From Clostridium magnum DSM 2767 (lineage in GTDB: Bacteria > Bacillota > Clostridia > Clostridiales > Clostridiaceae), in the NCBI RefSeq assembly GCF_001623875.1, contig NZ_LWAE01000004.1, forward strand, positions 420,321 through 484,320: DNA of 64,000 bases. Reading direction: 5' to 3'. The position numbers and the translations under genes were made by a program. Under the pieces are notes generated by a model, which saw only the letters and a program-made list of their open reading frames with translations, did no database searches and was not told the origin of the DNA. Shown here one piece after another: positions 38,664-46,796 of this stretch (within the stretch, counting starts at the first letter, position 1; each line of letters begins with the position of its first letter).

Positions 38664-39368
38664 TTAAAAAATTATATTATAGAATACTGCTGCCACTATT
38701 CCTCCGGTTATAGGAGCTATCACTGGAATCCATGCATATCCCCAGTCAGAATGTCCCTTTCCATGTATAGGCAAAATATAGTGTGCTACACGGGGGCCAA
38801 GGTCTCTAGCAGGATTAATTGCATAACCAGTTGTTCCTCCTAAAGTAATTCCAATTGCCCAAACAATAAGACCTACAACTATTGGAGCTAATCCATCAAC
38901 CATATGTGTATTACCTATACCTAATATTGCAAAAACTAATATAAACGTACCAATAAATTCACAGATAAAATTTGAGAAGGTATCTCTAATTGCTGGTCCT
39001 GTACAAAATACACCAAGCTTTGCACCTTGATCTTCAGTCTCTTTAAAGTGTGGTCTATAGAATACCCAAACTATTACTGCACCTAAAAAACCACCTATAA
39101 ATTGAGCTGTTAAGTAACTAGGTACACTAGCCCAAGAGAATTTTCCTATTGCAGCAAGACCAAGTGTTACTGCTGGATTAAAATGAGCTCCACTAGTAGT
39201 TCCAAATATAAAAACCGGTATAGTAACTCCTAAAGCCCATCCTGATGTAATAACAATCCACCCAGAATTTTGAGCCTTTGTTTTATTTAATACTACGTTA
39301 GCAACTACTCCATCCCCTAAAATTATAAGAATCATTGTTCCAAGCATTTCCGCTAAAAAGTTTGTCAT
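38664..39368 (-). CDS. glpF: Glycerol uptake facilitator
   Basis: About 234 residues, six membrane segments. The two pore motifs are GAHFNPAVTLG and GYAINPARDLGPR; the Asp after NPAR marks aquaglyceroporins rather than water channels. It admits glycerol (and perhaps small diols) for glpK and dhaB. The ATG at 39368 follows GGAGGAG; the longer frame upstream is not needed. Confidence 0.95.
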   Translation of the reverse strand: MTNFLAEMLGTMILIILGDGVVANVVLNKTKAQNSGWIVITSGWALGVTIPVFIFGTTSGAHFNPAVTLGLAAIGKFSWASVPSYLTAQFIGGFLGAVIVWVFYRPHFKETEDQGAKLGVFCTGPAIRDTFSNFICEFIGTFILVFAILGIGNTHMVDGLAPIVVGLIVWAIGITLGGTTGYAINPARDLGPRVAHYILPIHGKGHSDWGYAWIPVIAPITGGIVAAVFYNIIF

Positions 39369-39417
39369 AATTATTACTCCTCCAACCTCTAAGTAAACGT
39401 TTGAACAGGTTATTAAT

Positions 39418-39447
39418 ATAATACCCTTGATTTTCACACCAAGGGTA
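39418..39447 (-). terminator. Hairpin between dhaT and glpF
   Basis: A 10-bp stem AATACCCTTG/CAAGGGTATT with 10-base loop, 24 bases after the dhaT stop. The following sequence is TATATTAATAA, so termination may be partial and glpF may be read through. Confidence 0.65.
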
Positions 39448-39470
39448 TTAATAATAACATTTTGGTAAAA

Positions 39471-40628
39471 CTAAAATGCAGCTTTAAATATTGAAACTAT
39501 ATCTTTTTCATTTCCTTTTCTTGGATTACTAAATGCATTACCATCCTTCAATGCCATCTTAGCCATGTATTCAAAATCTTCCTCTTTTACTCCCATTTCC
39601 TTTAGGCTTGCTGGAATTCCAACATCTTGTGAAAGTCTGAACATAGCATCTATAGCCTTTTCGGCTGCTTCCATAACTGATAATCCTGCTATATTTTCTC
39701 CCATGAATTCAGCTATATCAGCAAATTTTTGTGGATTTGATATTAGATTATATCTTTCTACATGTGGTAGAAGCATAGCATTAGCTACTCCGTGTGGCAT
39801 ATCATATAAACCACCTAATTGATGAGCCATAGCATGTACATATCCTAGGTTAGCATTATTAAATGCCATACCTGCTAATAATGAAGCATATGCCATATTT
39901 TCTCTAGCTACTAGATTTTCTCCTAAAGCAACTGCTTGTCTTAAATTTTGAGCTACTAGTTTAATTGCTTGTATTGCAGCTGCGTCTGTTACAGGATTAG
40001 CATCCTTTGAAACGTATGCTTCAACAGCATGGGTTAAGGCATCCATTCCTGTAGCTGCAGTTAAACCTGCTGGTTTCTTAACCATTAACGTTGGATCATT
40101 AAAGGACACTTGAGGTAGGTTTCTCCAACTTACTATAACAAACTTAACCTTTGTTTCTGTGTTAGTTATAACGCAGTGTCTTGTAACTTCACTTGCTGTT
40201 CCAGCTGTAGTATTTACTGCAACTATTGGAGGAAGTGCCTTTGTTAAAGTTTCAATTCCTGCATAGTCATAAAGGTCTCCTTCATGAGTAGCAGCGATAC
40301 CTATCCCCTTACCGCAGTCGTGAGAACTTCCGCCTCCAACTGTAACTATCATATCGCAATCTTCGCTCTTAAATATTTCTAAACCTTCTCTTACATTTGT
40401 ATCTTTTGGATTTGCTTCTACTCCATCATAATAAGCCACTTCTATTCCTGCTTCAATCAAATACTTAGCAGTTAGCGCAACTGCTCCATCTTCCATACTT
40501 CTTAAAAATTTATCAGTAACTATTAGAGCTTTTTTTCCTCCTAGTATCTTACATCTTTCACCAACTAGGCTTATACAACCTGCTCCCATAAAATTTACAC
40601 TTGGCACTAAATAATCATACATTCTCAT
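39471..40628 (-). CDS. dhaT: 1,3-propanediol dehydrogenase
   Basis: 385-residue iron-dependent alcohol dehydrogenase. The NAD site is VTVGGGSSHDCGKGIGIAATH and the metal ligands lie in GMDALTHAVEAYVSK and GYVHAMAHQLGGLYDMPHG. It reduces 3-hydroxypropanal, the dehydratase product, to 1,3-propanediol and regenerates NAD. It is encoded downstream of the reactivase and adenosyltransferase genes, as expected in a dha regulon. Confidence 0.95.
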   Translation of the reverse strand: MRMYDYLVPSVNFMGAGCISLVGERCKILGGKKALIVTDKFLRSMEDGAVALTAKYLIEAGIEVAYYDGVEANPKDTNVREGLEIFKSEDCDMIVTVGGGSSHDCGKGIGIAATHEGDLYDYAGIETLTKALPPIVAVNTTAGTASEVTRHCVITNTETKVKFVIVSWRNLPQVSFNDPTLMVKKPAGLTAATGMDALTHAVEAYVSKDANPVTDAAAIQAIKLVAQNLRQAVALGENLVARENMAYASLLAGMAFNNANLGYVHAMAHQLGGLYDMPHGVANAMLLPHVERYNLISNPQKFADIAEFMGENIAGLSVMEAAEKAIDAMFRLSQDVGIPASLKEMGVKEEDFEYMAKMALKDGNAFSNPRKGNEKDIVSIFKAAF

Positions 40629-40732
40629 CTTAAATTTTCCTCCTAAAGTTTTTTATATTGTATAGATACTTAAATCTAAGGTTTCACTTATCTCTAGTAT
40701 TTCTATATAGGATTCATTACTTGAGCCCCATA

Positions 40733-41158
40733 CTACTTTTGAAATACTTCTACAGCTGCCTGTGCTATAGCCATGTCTTCCTCTACAGTTCCACCACTAA
40801 CTCCAACTGCTCCGACCACTTGTCCATCTACTATTATTGGGAAGCCACCACCAAAAGGTACTATTCTACAGTTATTAGTTAACTGTAATCCATAAAGACT
40901 TTCTCCTGGCTGAATGTTTGGAGTTACTTCATGGGTTCCTATTTTTAATGCTGCTGAAGTAAATGCTTTATTCACAGCTATATCTATACTTGTTATAAAA
41001 GCGTCTTCCATCCTGTGCATAAGCATTAGGTTTGCGCCTGCATCTACTGCTGCAAATACCACTGGTACATTCATGCTAGTAGCTTTTTCTTCTACTGCTT
41101 TAGCCATTTCTTTTACTATTTCTAGACTTAATTGTTTTATTTCATTTAACTTTTTCAT
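40733..41158 (-). CDS. GlcG/HbpS family protein of the dha cluster
   Basis: 141 residues with VFAAVDAGANLMLMHRMEDA, NKAFTSAALKIGTHEV and GGGFPIIVDGQVVGAVGVSGGTVEEDM, the pattern of the GlcG/HbpS family (OrfW in enterobacterial dha clusters). Some members bind haem or cobalamin-type ligands and sense stress. Its role in glycerol dehydration is unproven. It lies between the adenosyltransferase and dhaT genes. Confidence 0.88.
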   Translation of the reverse strand: MKKLNEIKQLSLEIVKEMAKAVEEKATSMNVPVVFAAVDAGANLMLMHRMEDAFITSIDIAVNKAFTSAALKIGTHEVTPNIQPGESLYGLQLTNNCRIVPFGGGFPIIVDGQVVGAVGVSGGTVEEDMAIAQAAVEVFQK

Positions 41159-41172
41159 GATTTTTATCCCCC

Positions 41173-41688
41173 TTATTTTTCTTCTTCAAATCTTGCCATA
41201 GCATATAAAACATCTGACAGTCGATTTACGTATTTTCTAATCTCTTCTCTAACTTTATCTTCCCTGCTTAAAGTGATTATTACTCTCTCTGCTCTTCTTG
41301 TTACAGTTCTAGCTACATGCAGCATAGCCGAAGTCCTGTTCTTTCCTGGAGTCACAAAACCCTTAAAAGGACCCACTTTCTCCATATACTTATCTATAAT
41401 TTTTTCTAAAGTATCTATATCCTTCTGGTCAACTAGCTCTTTTAGATATTTCAGTCCATTTTCGTCACTGGCAAGTTCTGCACCTAGTACAAATAGCTTA
41501 TTCTGTATATCTACTATTTCAGCCTTAAGTTCTTCATTCTCCATAAAGGAATAAGCCACTCCCATATTAGAGATTACTTCGTCTATAGTTCCATAGGCTT
41601 CTACCTTTAAACTGTCTTTTTCAGCTCTACTGCCTCCAACTAAAGCAGTAGTCCCTTTATCCCCTGTCCTAGTATAGATACTACTCAT
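41173..41688 (-). CDS. PduO-type cob(I)alamin adenosyltransferase
   Basis: 171 residues beginning SSIYTRTGDKGTTALVGGSRAEKD, the ATP-binding loop of the PduO-type family, with the conserved VARTVTRRAERVII near residue 125. It makes adenosylcobalamin for the DhaBCE dehydratase, matching a B12-dependent route here in contrast to the radical enzyme at 11.7 kb. Confidence 0.94.
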   Translation of the reverse strand: MSSIYTRTGDKGTTALVGGSRAEKDSLKVEAYGTIDEVISNMGVAYSFMENEELKAEIVDIQNKLFVLGAELASDENGLKYLKELVDQKDIDTLEKIIDKYMEKVGPFKGFVTPGKNRTSAMLHVARTVTRRAERVIITLSREDKVREEIRKYVNRLSDVLYAMARFEEEK

Positions 41689-41706
41689 ATAACCACTCCC
41701 TAAAAC

Positions 41707-42057
41707 TTATTTAAAAGCTATACCCTTAACTAATCTACCTGCATTTGCACCTAAATTTCTCAGGATCTCTTCTCCGGAATCCAAAGTGGTAACAAATAAG
41801 TTTTCTCCTTTTTTTAACTTATTAAAGGTCAGTGTTATTTTTCCACTTCCATGAATTCCTATACCTACAGCTAATCTTGAATCTTGGGCAGCCTTATAAC
41901 TTAATTCAAAAGAATGTGATTCTTTATGCTCTCTAACCTCATAAGGAATCCCTTCTTCCTCTATGCCAAATAACACATGATTAAAAGTTGATATATCCTT
42001 TATTTCAGAAGAGTAATATATATATATACTAGGCTTTTCGTACTTATGATATTTCAT
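41707..42057 (-). CDS. dhaG: Glycerol dehydratase reactivase, small subunit
   Basis: 116 residues (KPSIYIYYSSEIKDISTFNHVLFGIEEEGIPYEV and RLAVGIGIHGSGKITLTF), matching DhaG/PduH. It pairs with DhaF and resembles the dehydratase beta subunit, allowing exchange of damaged cofactor. Its ATG shares a base with the dhaF stop (TAATG). Confidence 0.93.
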   Translation of the reverse strand: MKYHKYEKPSIYIYYSSEIKDISTFNHVLFGIEEEGIPYEVREHKESHSFELSYKAAQDSRLAVGIGIHGSGKITLTFNKLKKGENLFVTTLDSGEEILRNLGANAGRLVKGIAFK

Positions 42058-43898
42058 TAGTTATCTTCCCCATTTCCATTAAAGGCTAATATAAGTCCTG
42101 TAGCTACAGCGTTTCTTGGTCCCTCTACTCCTCTTATATTACCTCTTCCCGCTACTACTCCATACTGAGCTAATGCATCTGTAACTAGTTGAGGTACTTC
42201 AAAGTCTAAGGAAGATCCTCCTACTAATACCACGAACTCTATATCTCTAATGTTTCCAGTGGGAGATACTATACTTAAAGCTCTTAGACAATTGGTAACA
42301 AATACTTTCTCTTTTGCTGATCTTCTTATGGTTTTTATTTTTTCCAAAGAGTTCTGTCCATCTATTGGAATCAACATTCCATCCTTTAATATAACTACCT
42401 TTGCAAATACAGAAGGCTCCAGTGGATTTTCAAAGAACTCTACAGTACCATCTTCATGTCTTATATGAAACAAACTTTCCACCTTCGCTAGAGGGTATTT
42501 CTTAATGTCTTCTGCTAAATTAAAATCTTCTAATCCTAATTCAGATTTAATAAGCATTGTTACCATATTTCCAGCACCAGCTAAATGTATAGAACATATC
42601 TGTCCTTGACTATTTATTATAGATGCATCAGTAGATCCTGCACCCATATCAAGTATTGCAAGAGGCGTGCTGCTTCCAGGGGTAGTTAGAGCTCCTCTTA
42701 TAGCCATGTCCGCTTCTACTCCACCAACTTCTACTGCAACCTTTAACTTTTCTTGAAGCCTATCTGCAATCATTTGCATCTGAAGCTTATCAGCCTTAAC
42801 CATAGCAGCTATTCCTACTGCGTTTTCCATGGAGAATTCTTCTGCCAAGCCGCCCTTTACTTTCTGAGGTATAAAGGTATCCACCGCTAAGAGGTCCTGA
42901 ATCTTGATATCAGTTATTTTCTGATTTGTAAGCTTAGCCATTACTTGCCTTACTTTTTCAAGCATTCCACCTGCATTGGTACCAGCTTCACCTTTTATAT
43001 CCTGTACAGGAACGCAAAGTTTAACTGCTTCCATTATTTTTTCGGCACCATCTTCCACATCTGCTGTTTCTTTACGCTTCAATCCATCTATATGAATTTT
43101 ACCTGCTGGAATTCTTTTTTCCTGTACATCCCCTTTAGGTGTTTTTATAACTACTGCAGATCTATTTCCTATAAGTGCTCTGGATATAGGAACTATAAGC
43201 TTTGTCTCTTCTGAAGTTAATCCAAATACTGTAGCAATTCCATAGGGGTTGCACAAGGTCTCCACTACTCCTCCTTGATCTGCCACCTCTACTGCTGCTT
43301 TCATTCCTATTGGAACTTTTTCTAAAAGCATCACTTCGTCAACAATAGGTATCTTTTTGTCCAATCTATTGTTTATTAAAACTCCATCATCTCTTTGAAC
43401 TACAGCTGCTGTTATATTTATTCCTCTTTTTACTGCTGCATTTATTCTTGCAGCAGCCTCTAGAAAACTCACTTTGCTCAGTATTAAAACTATAAATTGA
43501 TTCTCTTCAGTTAAGCTTTTTATATCTAGTGAATCTAAATCTTCTATATATATAGTTTGTCCTATTCCAAGTCCTATTCCACCAGGAGTAGTAGGGTTAT
43601 GCCCTATCATAGTAGACTCAGTTATTATAGTTTCAGTTATAGTTTCCATAGCTACGTCCCCTATAACTGGTGCAGCTTCATTTATTCGCACCAATTGTAG
43701 GTCTTCAAGTTCCATGGAAACCTTGTATAAAGCCCGCTTTAAGGAGGAAAAAACTCCTTGTATATTTTCTTCTGTACCCTTTATTCCTGTTGTTTGAACT
43801 ATTCCGCTAGAAAGAAATTCTATCTTGTCATTATCTACTCTAGCTAATGCAACTTCCGTTGTAGCATTTCCTATATCAACACCTGCAATAATCCTCAT
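42057..43898 (-). CDS. dhaF: Glycerol dehydratase reactivase, large subunit
   Basis: 613 residues with the actin-fold phosphate motif IIAGVDIGNATTEVALARV at the N terminus and LAILDMGAGSTDASIINSQG in the C-terminal half; ends with VVLVGGSSLDFEVPQLVTDAL. It is an ATP-driven chaperone that releases inactivated cobalamin from DhaBCE. Normally it directly follows dhaE; here an IS110 element intervenes. Ribosome site GAGGAGG. Confidence 0.95.
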   Translation of the reverse strand: MRIIAGVDIGNATTEVALARVDNDKIEFLSSGIVQTTGIKGTEENIQGVFSSLKRALYKVSMELEDLQLVRINEAAPVIGDVAMETITETIITESTMIGHNPTTPGGIGLGIGQTIYIEDLDSLDIKSLTEENQFIVLILSKVSFLEAAARINAAVKRGINITAAVVQRDDGVLINNRLDKKIPIVDEVMLLEKVPIGMKAAVEVADQGGVVETLCNPYGIATVFGLTSEETKLIVPISRALIGNRSAVVIKTPKGDVQEKRIPAGKIHIDGLKRKETADVEDGAEKIMEAVKLCVPVQDIKGEAGTNAGGMLEKVRQVMAKLTNQKITDIKIQDLLAVDTFIPQKVKGGLAEEFSMENAVGIAAMVKADKLQMQMIADRLQEKLKVAVEVGGVEADMAIRGALTTPGSSTPLAILDMGAGSTDASIINSQGQICSIHLAGAGNMVTMLIKSELGLEDFNLAEDIKKYPLAKVESLFHIRHEDGTVEFFENPLEPSVFAKVVILKDGMLIPIDGQNSLEKIKTIRRSAKEKVFVTNCLRALSIVSPTGNIRDIEFVVLVGGSSLDFEVPQLVTDALAQYGVVAGRGNIRGVEGPRNAVATGLILAFNGNGEDN

Positions 43899-43916
43899 AT
43901 GTTTTCCTCCTCGTAT

Positions 43917-43957
43917 AATAAGTTTATAGCAGTTATTTACTGCCTATAAACTTATTT
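43917..43957. repeat. Hairpin upstream of dhaF
   Basis: A near-perfect stem, AATAAGTTTATAG with inner GCAGT/ACTGC and loop about 5, between dhaF and the IS110 region. It may be an old dha intercistronic structure or the end of the insertion. Confidence 0.6.
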
Positions 43958-44104
43958 ATTTTTTATATTTTGTATAGATTAAGAAAGCATCTCAATTTTT
44001 CTAGTGGGGATTCTCCCAATTCAGTATTGCTGATTCTTATACTTTCCGATCTATACTGTTTTAACCTACTATTTATTAAAGGATTTTCTAATGCTAAAAT
44101 AGTC

Positions 44105-44331
44105 ATAACGGAACTTTAGCGAAGGTTACTGCTGTATTCCTCCTGCAAAACACATTGTGTTATTGCCTGTAAAGCTTGCAGCCTGACCAAAGTATCATAT
44201 TCTGCTTACACAAATGTTGCATCTCCTTTCGCAGCCACCAGCAAGGTTTTGCGTCTGGATGAATGCTAATTACGCGAGGTTGCAGTTAGTACTTTGGATT
44301 AGGATAATCCTTTCTAATTTCCTCATTATTT
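44105..44331 (+). ncRNA. Candidate bridge RNA of the IS110 element
   Basis: About 225 non-coding bases directly upstream of the transposase, less AT-rich than the surroundings. Pairings seen: AACACATTGTGTT, CCAG...CTGG around a large internal loop, GGATTAGGATAATCC, and a long-range CCAAAGTA (44187-44194) with TACTTTGG (44290-44297). IS110-group elements encode a bridge RNA in this position whose loops specify target and donor. Assigning the loops needs comparison of several copies. Confidence 0.55.
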
Positions 44332-44349
44332 TTGAAAGGTGGTGATTTC

Positions 44350-45624
44350 ATGAAGAAATTAGATTACTTATCAACTCTATTTGTTGGTATCGATATTGGT
44401 GCGAGACAAAATGTTGTCTCTGCTATTAATTTTGAACAGGAATTCTTGATTAAGATGAAACCTGTTCCTAATACGCAATTTGGTGCAGAGCAACTTGAAT
44501 CCATGCTTGTTAAGGTTTTAGAAAACAATACTTTTAAAGCTGTTATAATCGGCTTAGAATCTACTTCCTTTTATGGAGTACATATAGCCAATTTTTTATC
44601 TGCTAGTGAAAAACTTATGACTTACAAACCTTATGTTTACTGCTTGAATCCTAAGGAAGTTGCTAACTACAAAGAATCCTTTAATTCTCTTGATAAAAAT
44701 GATGGCATTGACTCTTTTGTTATTGCTGACTTTGCAAGAGTTGGCAGAATTCATATTGAACCTTGGCGTGGTTCTCAATATCTTGCTCTGCAAAGACTTA
44801 CAAGGCACAGACTTCATATTGTTGAATGCTTAACTAGAGAAAAAACTTACATGTTATCCAATGTATTTCTTAAGTTCAGCGAATTTGCATTATTACAGGG
44901 AGAAGATCATCCTTTTTCTAATAAATACGGTGCTACCGCATCTTCAATACTTACTGAATTTCTATCTTCCGAAGATATTGCAAATACATCAATTGAAGAA
45001 CTTGTTGACTTCGTCAATAGAAAAAGTCGGAAAAGGATTTCTAATCCTCAGATGACTGCTGAAATTTTGCAGCAAGCTGCACGTAATTCATACCGTCTTG
45101 ATAAATGTTTGTATGAGCCATTAACAACCTCTATTGCTTGTTCTTTCAACTGTATTCAGGCTTTTGATAAAGAACTTAAAGGTATTAACAAAGCCATTGA
45201 AAAAGCTGTTATGGGAATGAATCCTGTGGAATACAAAATATTAATGTCTATTCCTGGTTTTGGCCCTGTTTACTCCAGTGGCATTCTTGCTGAATTAGGA
45301 AGTGTGCATGCATTTCCTAGTAATGATGCTATTGCTAAATACGCTGGCATCGTGTGGAAAGAAAATCAATCTGGAGGTTTTAAAGCTGAAAATACACCTA
45401 TGAACAAAGCTGGTAACCGTTATTTACGCTATTATCTCATAGAAGCTGCAGGAAGTGTTGTTTGCCATATTCCTGAATATCAAGAGTTCTATCAGAAGAA
45501 ATTTGCTGAAGTAACTACACATCAGCACAAACGAGCACTCGCGCTAACATCTCGTAAACTTATTCGTATGATTTTTGGATTGCTGGCTAAAAATCAGCTC
45601 TACTCTTCAAATAGAGTAGATTAA
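44350..45624 (+). CDS. IS110-family transposase/recombinase
   Basis: About 424 residues. The N-terminal DEDD (RuvC-like) domain has D in FVGIDIGARQNVV, E in IIGLESTSFYG and D in DKNDGIDSFVIADFAR. The C-terminal Transposase_20 domain has SIPGFGPVYSSGILAELG and the serine-containing YLIEAAGSVVCHIPEY. It appears intact. The ATG at 44350 follows GAAAGGTGGTGA; a TTG at 44332 is in frame but less likely. Confidence 0.95.
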   Translation: MKKLDYLSTLFVGIDIGARQNVVSAINFEQEFLIKMKPVPNTQFGAEQLESMLVKVLENNTFKAVIIGLESTSFYGVHIANFLSASEKLMTYKPYVYCLNPKEVANYKESFNSLDKNDGIDSFVIADFARVGRIHIEPWRGSQYLALQRLTRHRLHIVECLTREKTYMLSNVFLKFSEFALLQGEDHPFSNKYGATASSILTEFLSSEDIANTSIEELVDFVNRKSRKRISNPQMTAEILQQAARNSYRLDKCLYEPLTTSIACSFNCIQAFDKELKGINKAIEKAVMGMNPVEYKILMSIPGFGPVYSSGILAELGSVHAFPSNDAIAKYAGIVWKENQSGGFKAENTPMNKAGNRYLRYYLIEAAGSVVCHIPEYQEFYQKKFAEVTTHQHKRALALTSRKLIRMIFGLLAKNQLYSSNRVD

Positions 45625-45758
45625 TCTATATAAATTATACGAACATACTTTCTCATTGGACTGTATGTTTATTAAGGTTACCCATTTTTAAAGAAATCAT
45701 TTGATTTTCTTTTCATTTTGTTCTTGACATATTACCAAATTGCTTATTTAAAGCTTGC

Positions 45759-46181
45759 CTACTCTTGTGCTAACTTTTCTCTCTTCTCATAAATCTCTGC
45801 TGCTTCTCTTACAAAATCAGCATTCACTTTCGCCTTATACTTAGTTTCAAGTTCTTCTGCGATAGCTAAAAGCTCTTCTTTTGTAGAACGATAAGGTCTT
45901 AAAGCATTATATATTTCTAGTATTCTGTCATCTGGAACTGCTATAAGTTCTGAAGCCCTTCTAAAGTTTCTAGCCATAGCATCTCTATTCATTCCTTCAG
46001 CTATCTGAGCCTGCATTTCTAACGTCTCTGGTGATATTCTAACGTCTTCTGGTTTAATTTCTCCGCTTAATACCTTATCTAAAGTTACATCTTCTAATTT
46101 CTTTCCTGTTGGAGTTTTGATAAATTCTGGTCTTTTAGTAGCTAAAGGATAGTCTTGCGGATTCATCTTTCTTTGTTCCAT
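45759..46181 (-). CDS. dhaE: B12-dependent glycerol dehydratase, small subunit
   Basis: 140 residues with MNPQDYPLATKRPEFIKTPTGK, SPETLEMQAQIAEGMNRDAMARNFRRASELI and LRPYRSTKEEL, the standard gamma-subunit pattern. It is the last of the three dehydratase genes, 22 bases after dhaC. No N-terminal targeting extension of the PduD/PduE kind is present, so this enzyme is probably not packed in a shell. Confidence 0.95.
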   Translation of the reverse strand: MEQRKMNPQDYPLATKRPEFIKTPTGKKLEDVTLDKVLSGEIKPEDVRISPETLEMQAQIAEGMNRDAMARNFRRASELIAVPDDRILEIYNALRPYRSTKEELLAIAEELETKYKAKVNADFVREAAEIYEKREKLAQE

Positions 46182-46202
46182 AAAGTTTTTCTCCCTTCTA
46201 AA

Positions 46203-46778
46203 TTAAAACTTAACTTCTGTTTCTATAGGTTTTGCTCCTACCTGTACATGCTTGGTTTCTTTTATATGAAGTAAAGCTGCTTTTGCCATAAATTTAGGTC
46301 TTGCCATTTGGTCATTCTTAGTTGGCACTGGTGTTGGTGATTCTCCCTTGGCATATTTTGCTGCATTTTTTCCTATTAATCTGAAAGTTTCAAGTGTTAT
46401 TAGTGGTGCTTGTGGGAATAACTCTAGATTATTTAAAGGAAGTAAGTCTTTTTGATGTATAACTGTTGTTCCTTTTGACTGAATTCCTATACCTATTCCT
46501 GATCCACTTAATTTAGCTGCATCATTTGCTATAAATGAAACATCTGATGTTCTAATTATTCTAACTACACGAGCTTTTAAACCTTCCTCTTCTATACCTG
46601 CTATAAGTTCTCTTAATACATCACTGTGAGGAATATTAACTATAGTTTTATCTTGGAACTTATGAAAAGCTGGTGCAATTCCTATAACAACCTCATCTGC
46701 TTTTGTTCCAACTTTTGCTTCTCCTACTTCTGTAAGCTGAAGCTTGGGCATAACATATCCATTTGTTACATTATCCAT
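46203..46778 (-). CDS. dhaC: B12-dependent glycerol dehydratase, medium subunit
   Basis: About 191 residues with [30 protein letters not shown] and [21 protein letters not shown], the beta subunit that binds the cobalamin with DhaB. The N terminus ([20 protein letters not shown]) is short, as in DhaC and unlike compartment-targeted PduD. I use ATG 46778 after AGAGGTGA; a GTG at 46796 is in frame. Confidence 0.94.
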   Translation of the reverse strand: MDNVTNGYVMPKLQLTEVGEAKVGTKADEVVIGIAPAFHKFQDKTIVNIPHSDVLRELIAGIEEEGLKARVVRIIRTSDVSFIANDAAKLSGSGIGIGIQSKGTTVIHQKDLLPLNNLELFPQAPLITLETFRLIGKNAAKYAKGESPTPVPTKNDQMARPKFMAKAALLHIKETKHVQVGAKPIETEVKF

Positions 46779-46796
46779 AATTTTCACCTCTATCAC

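Larger units (their letters stand above)
44040..45680 (+). mobile_element. IS110-family insertion element (approximate ends)
   Basis: A transposase gene with a long non-coding left part, in the opposite orientation to the dha operon, between dhaE and dhaF. IS110 elements lack clear terminal inverted repeats, so the ends are estimates. A hairpin AACATAC/GTATGTT at about 45643-45671 may lie near the right end. The remaining bases to dhaE look like ordinary intergenic DNA. Confidence 0.7.

Noticed and set aside
40733..41158. Shell or enzyme subunit of a second compartment
   Set aside because: It is a GlcG/HbpS family protein. The dha cluster contains no BMC-domain gene.
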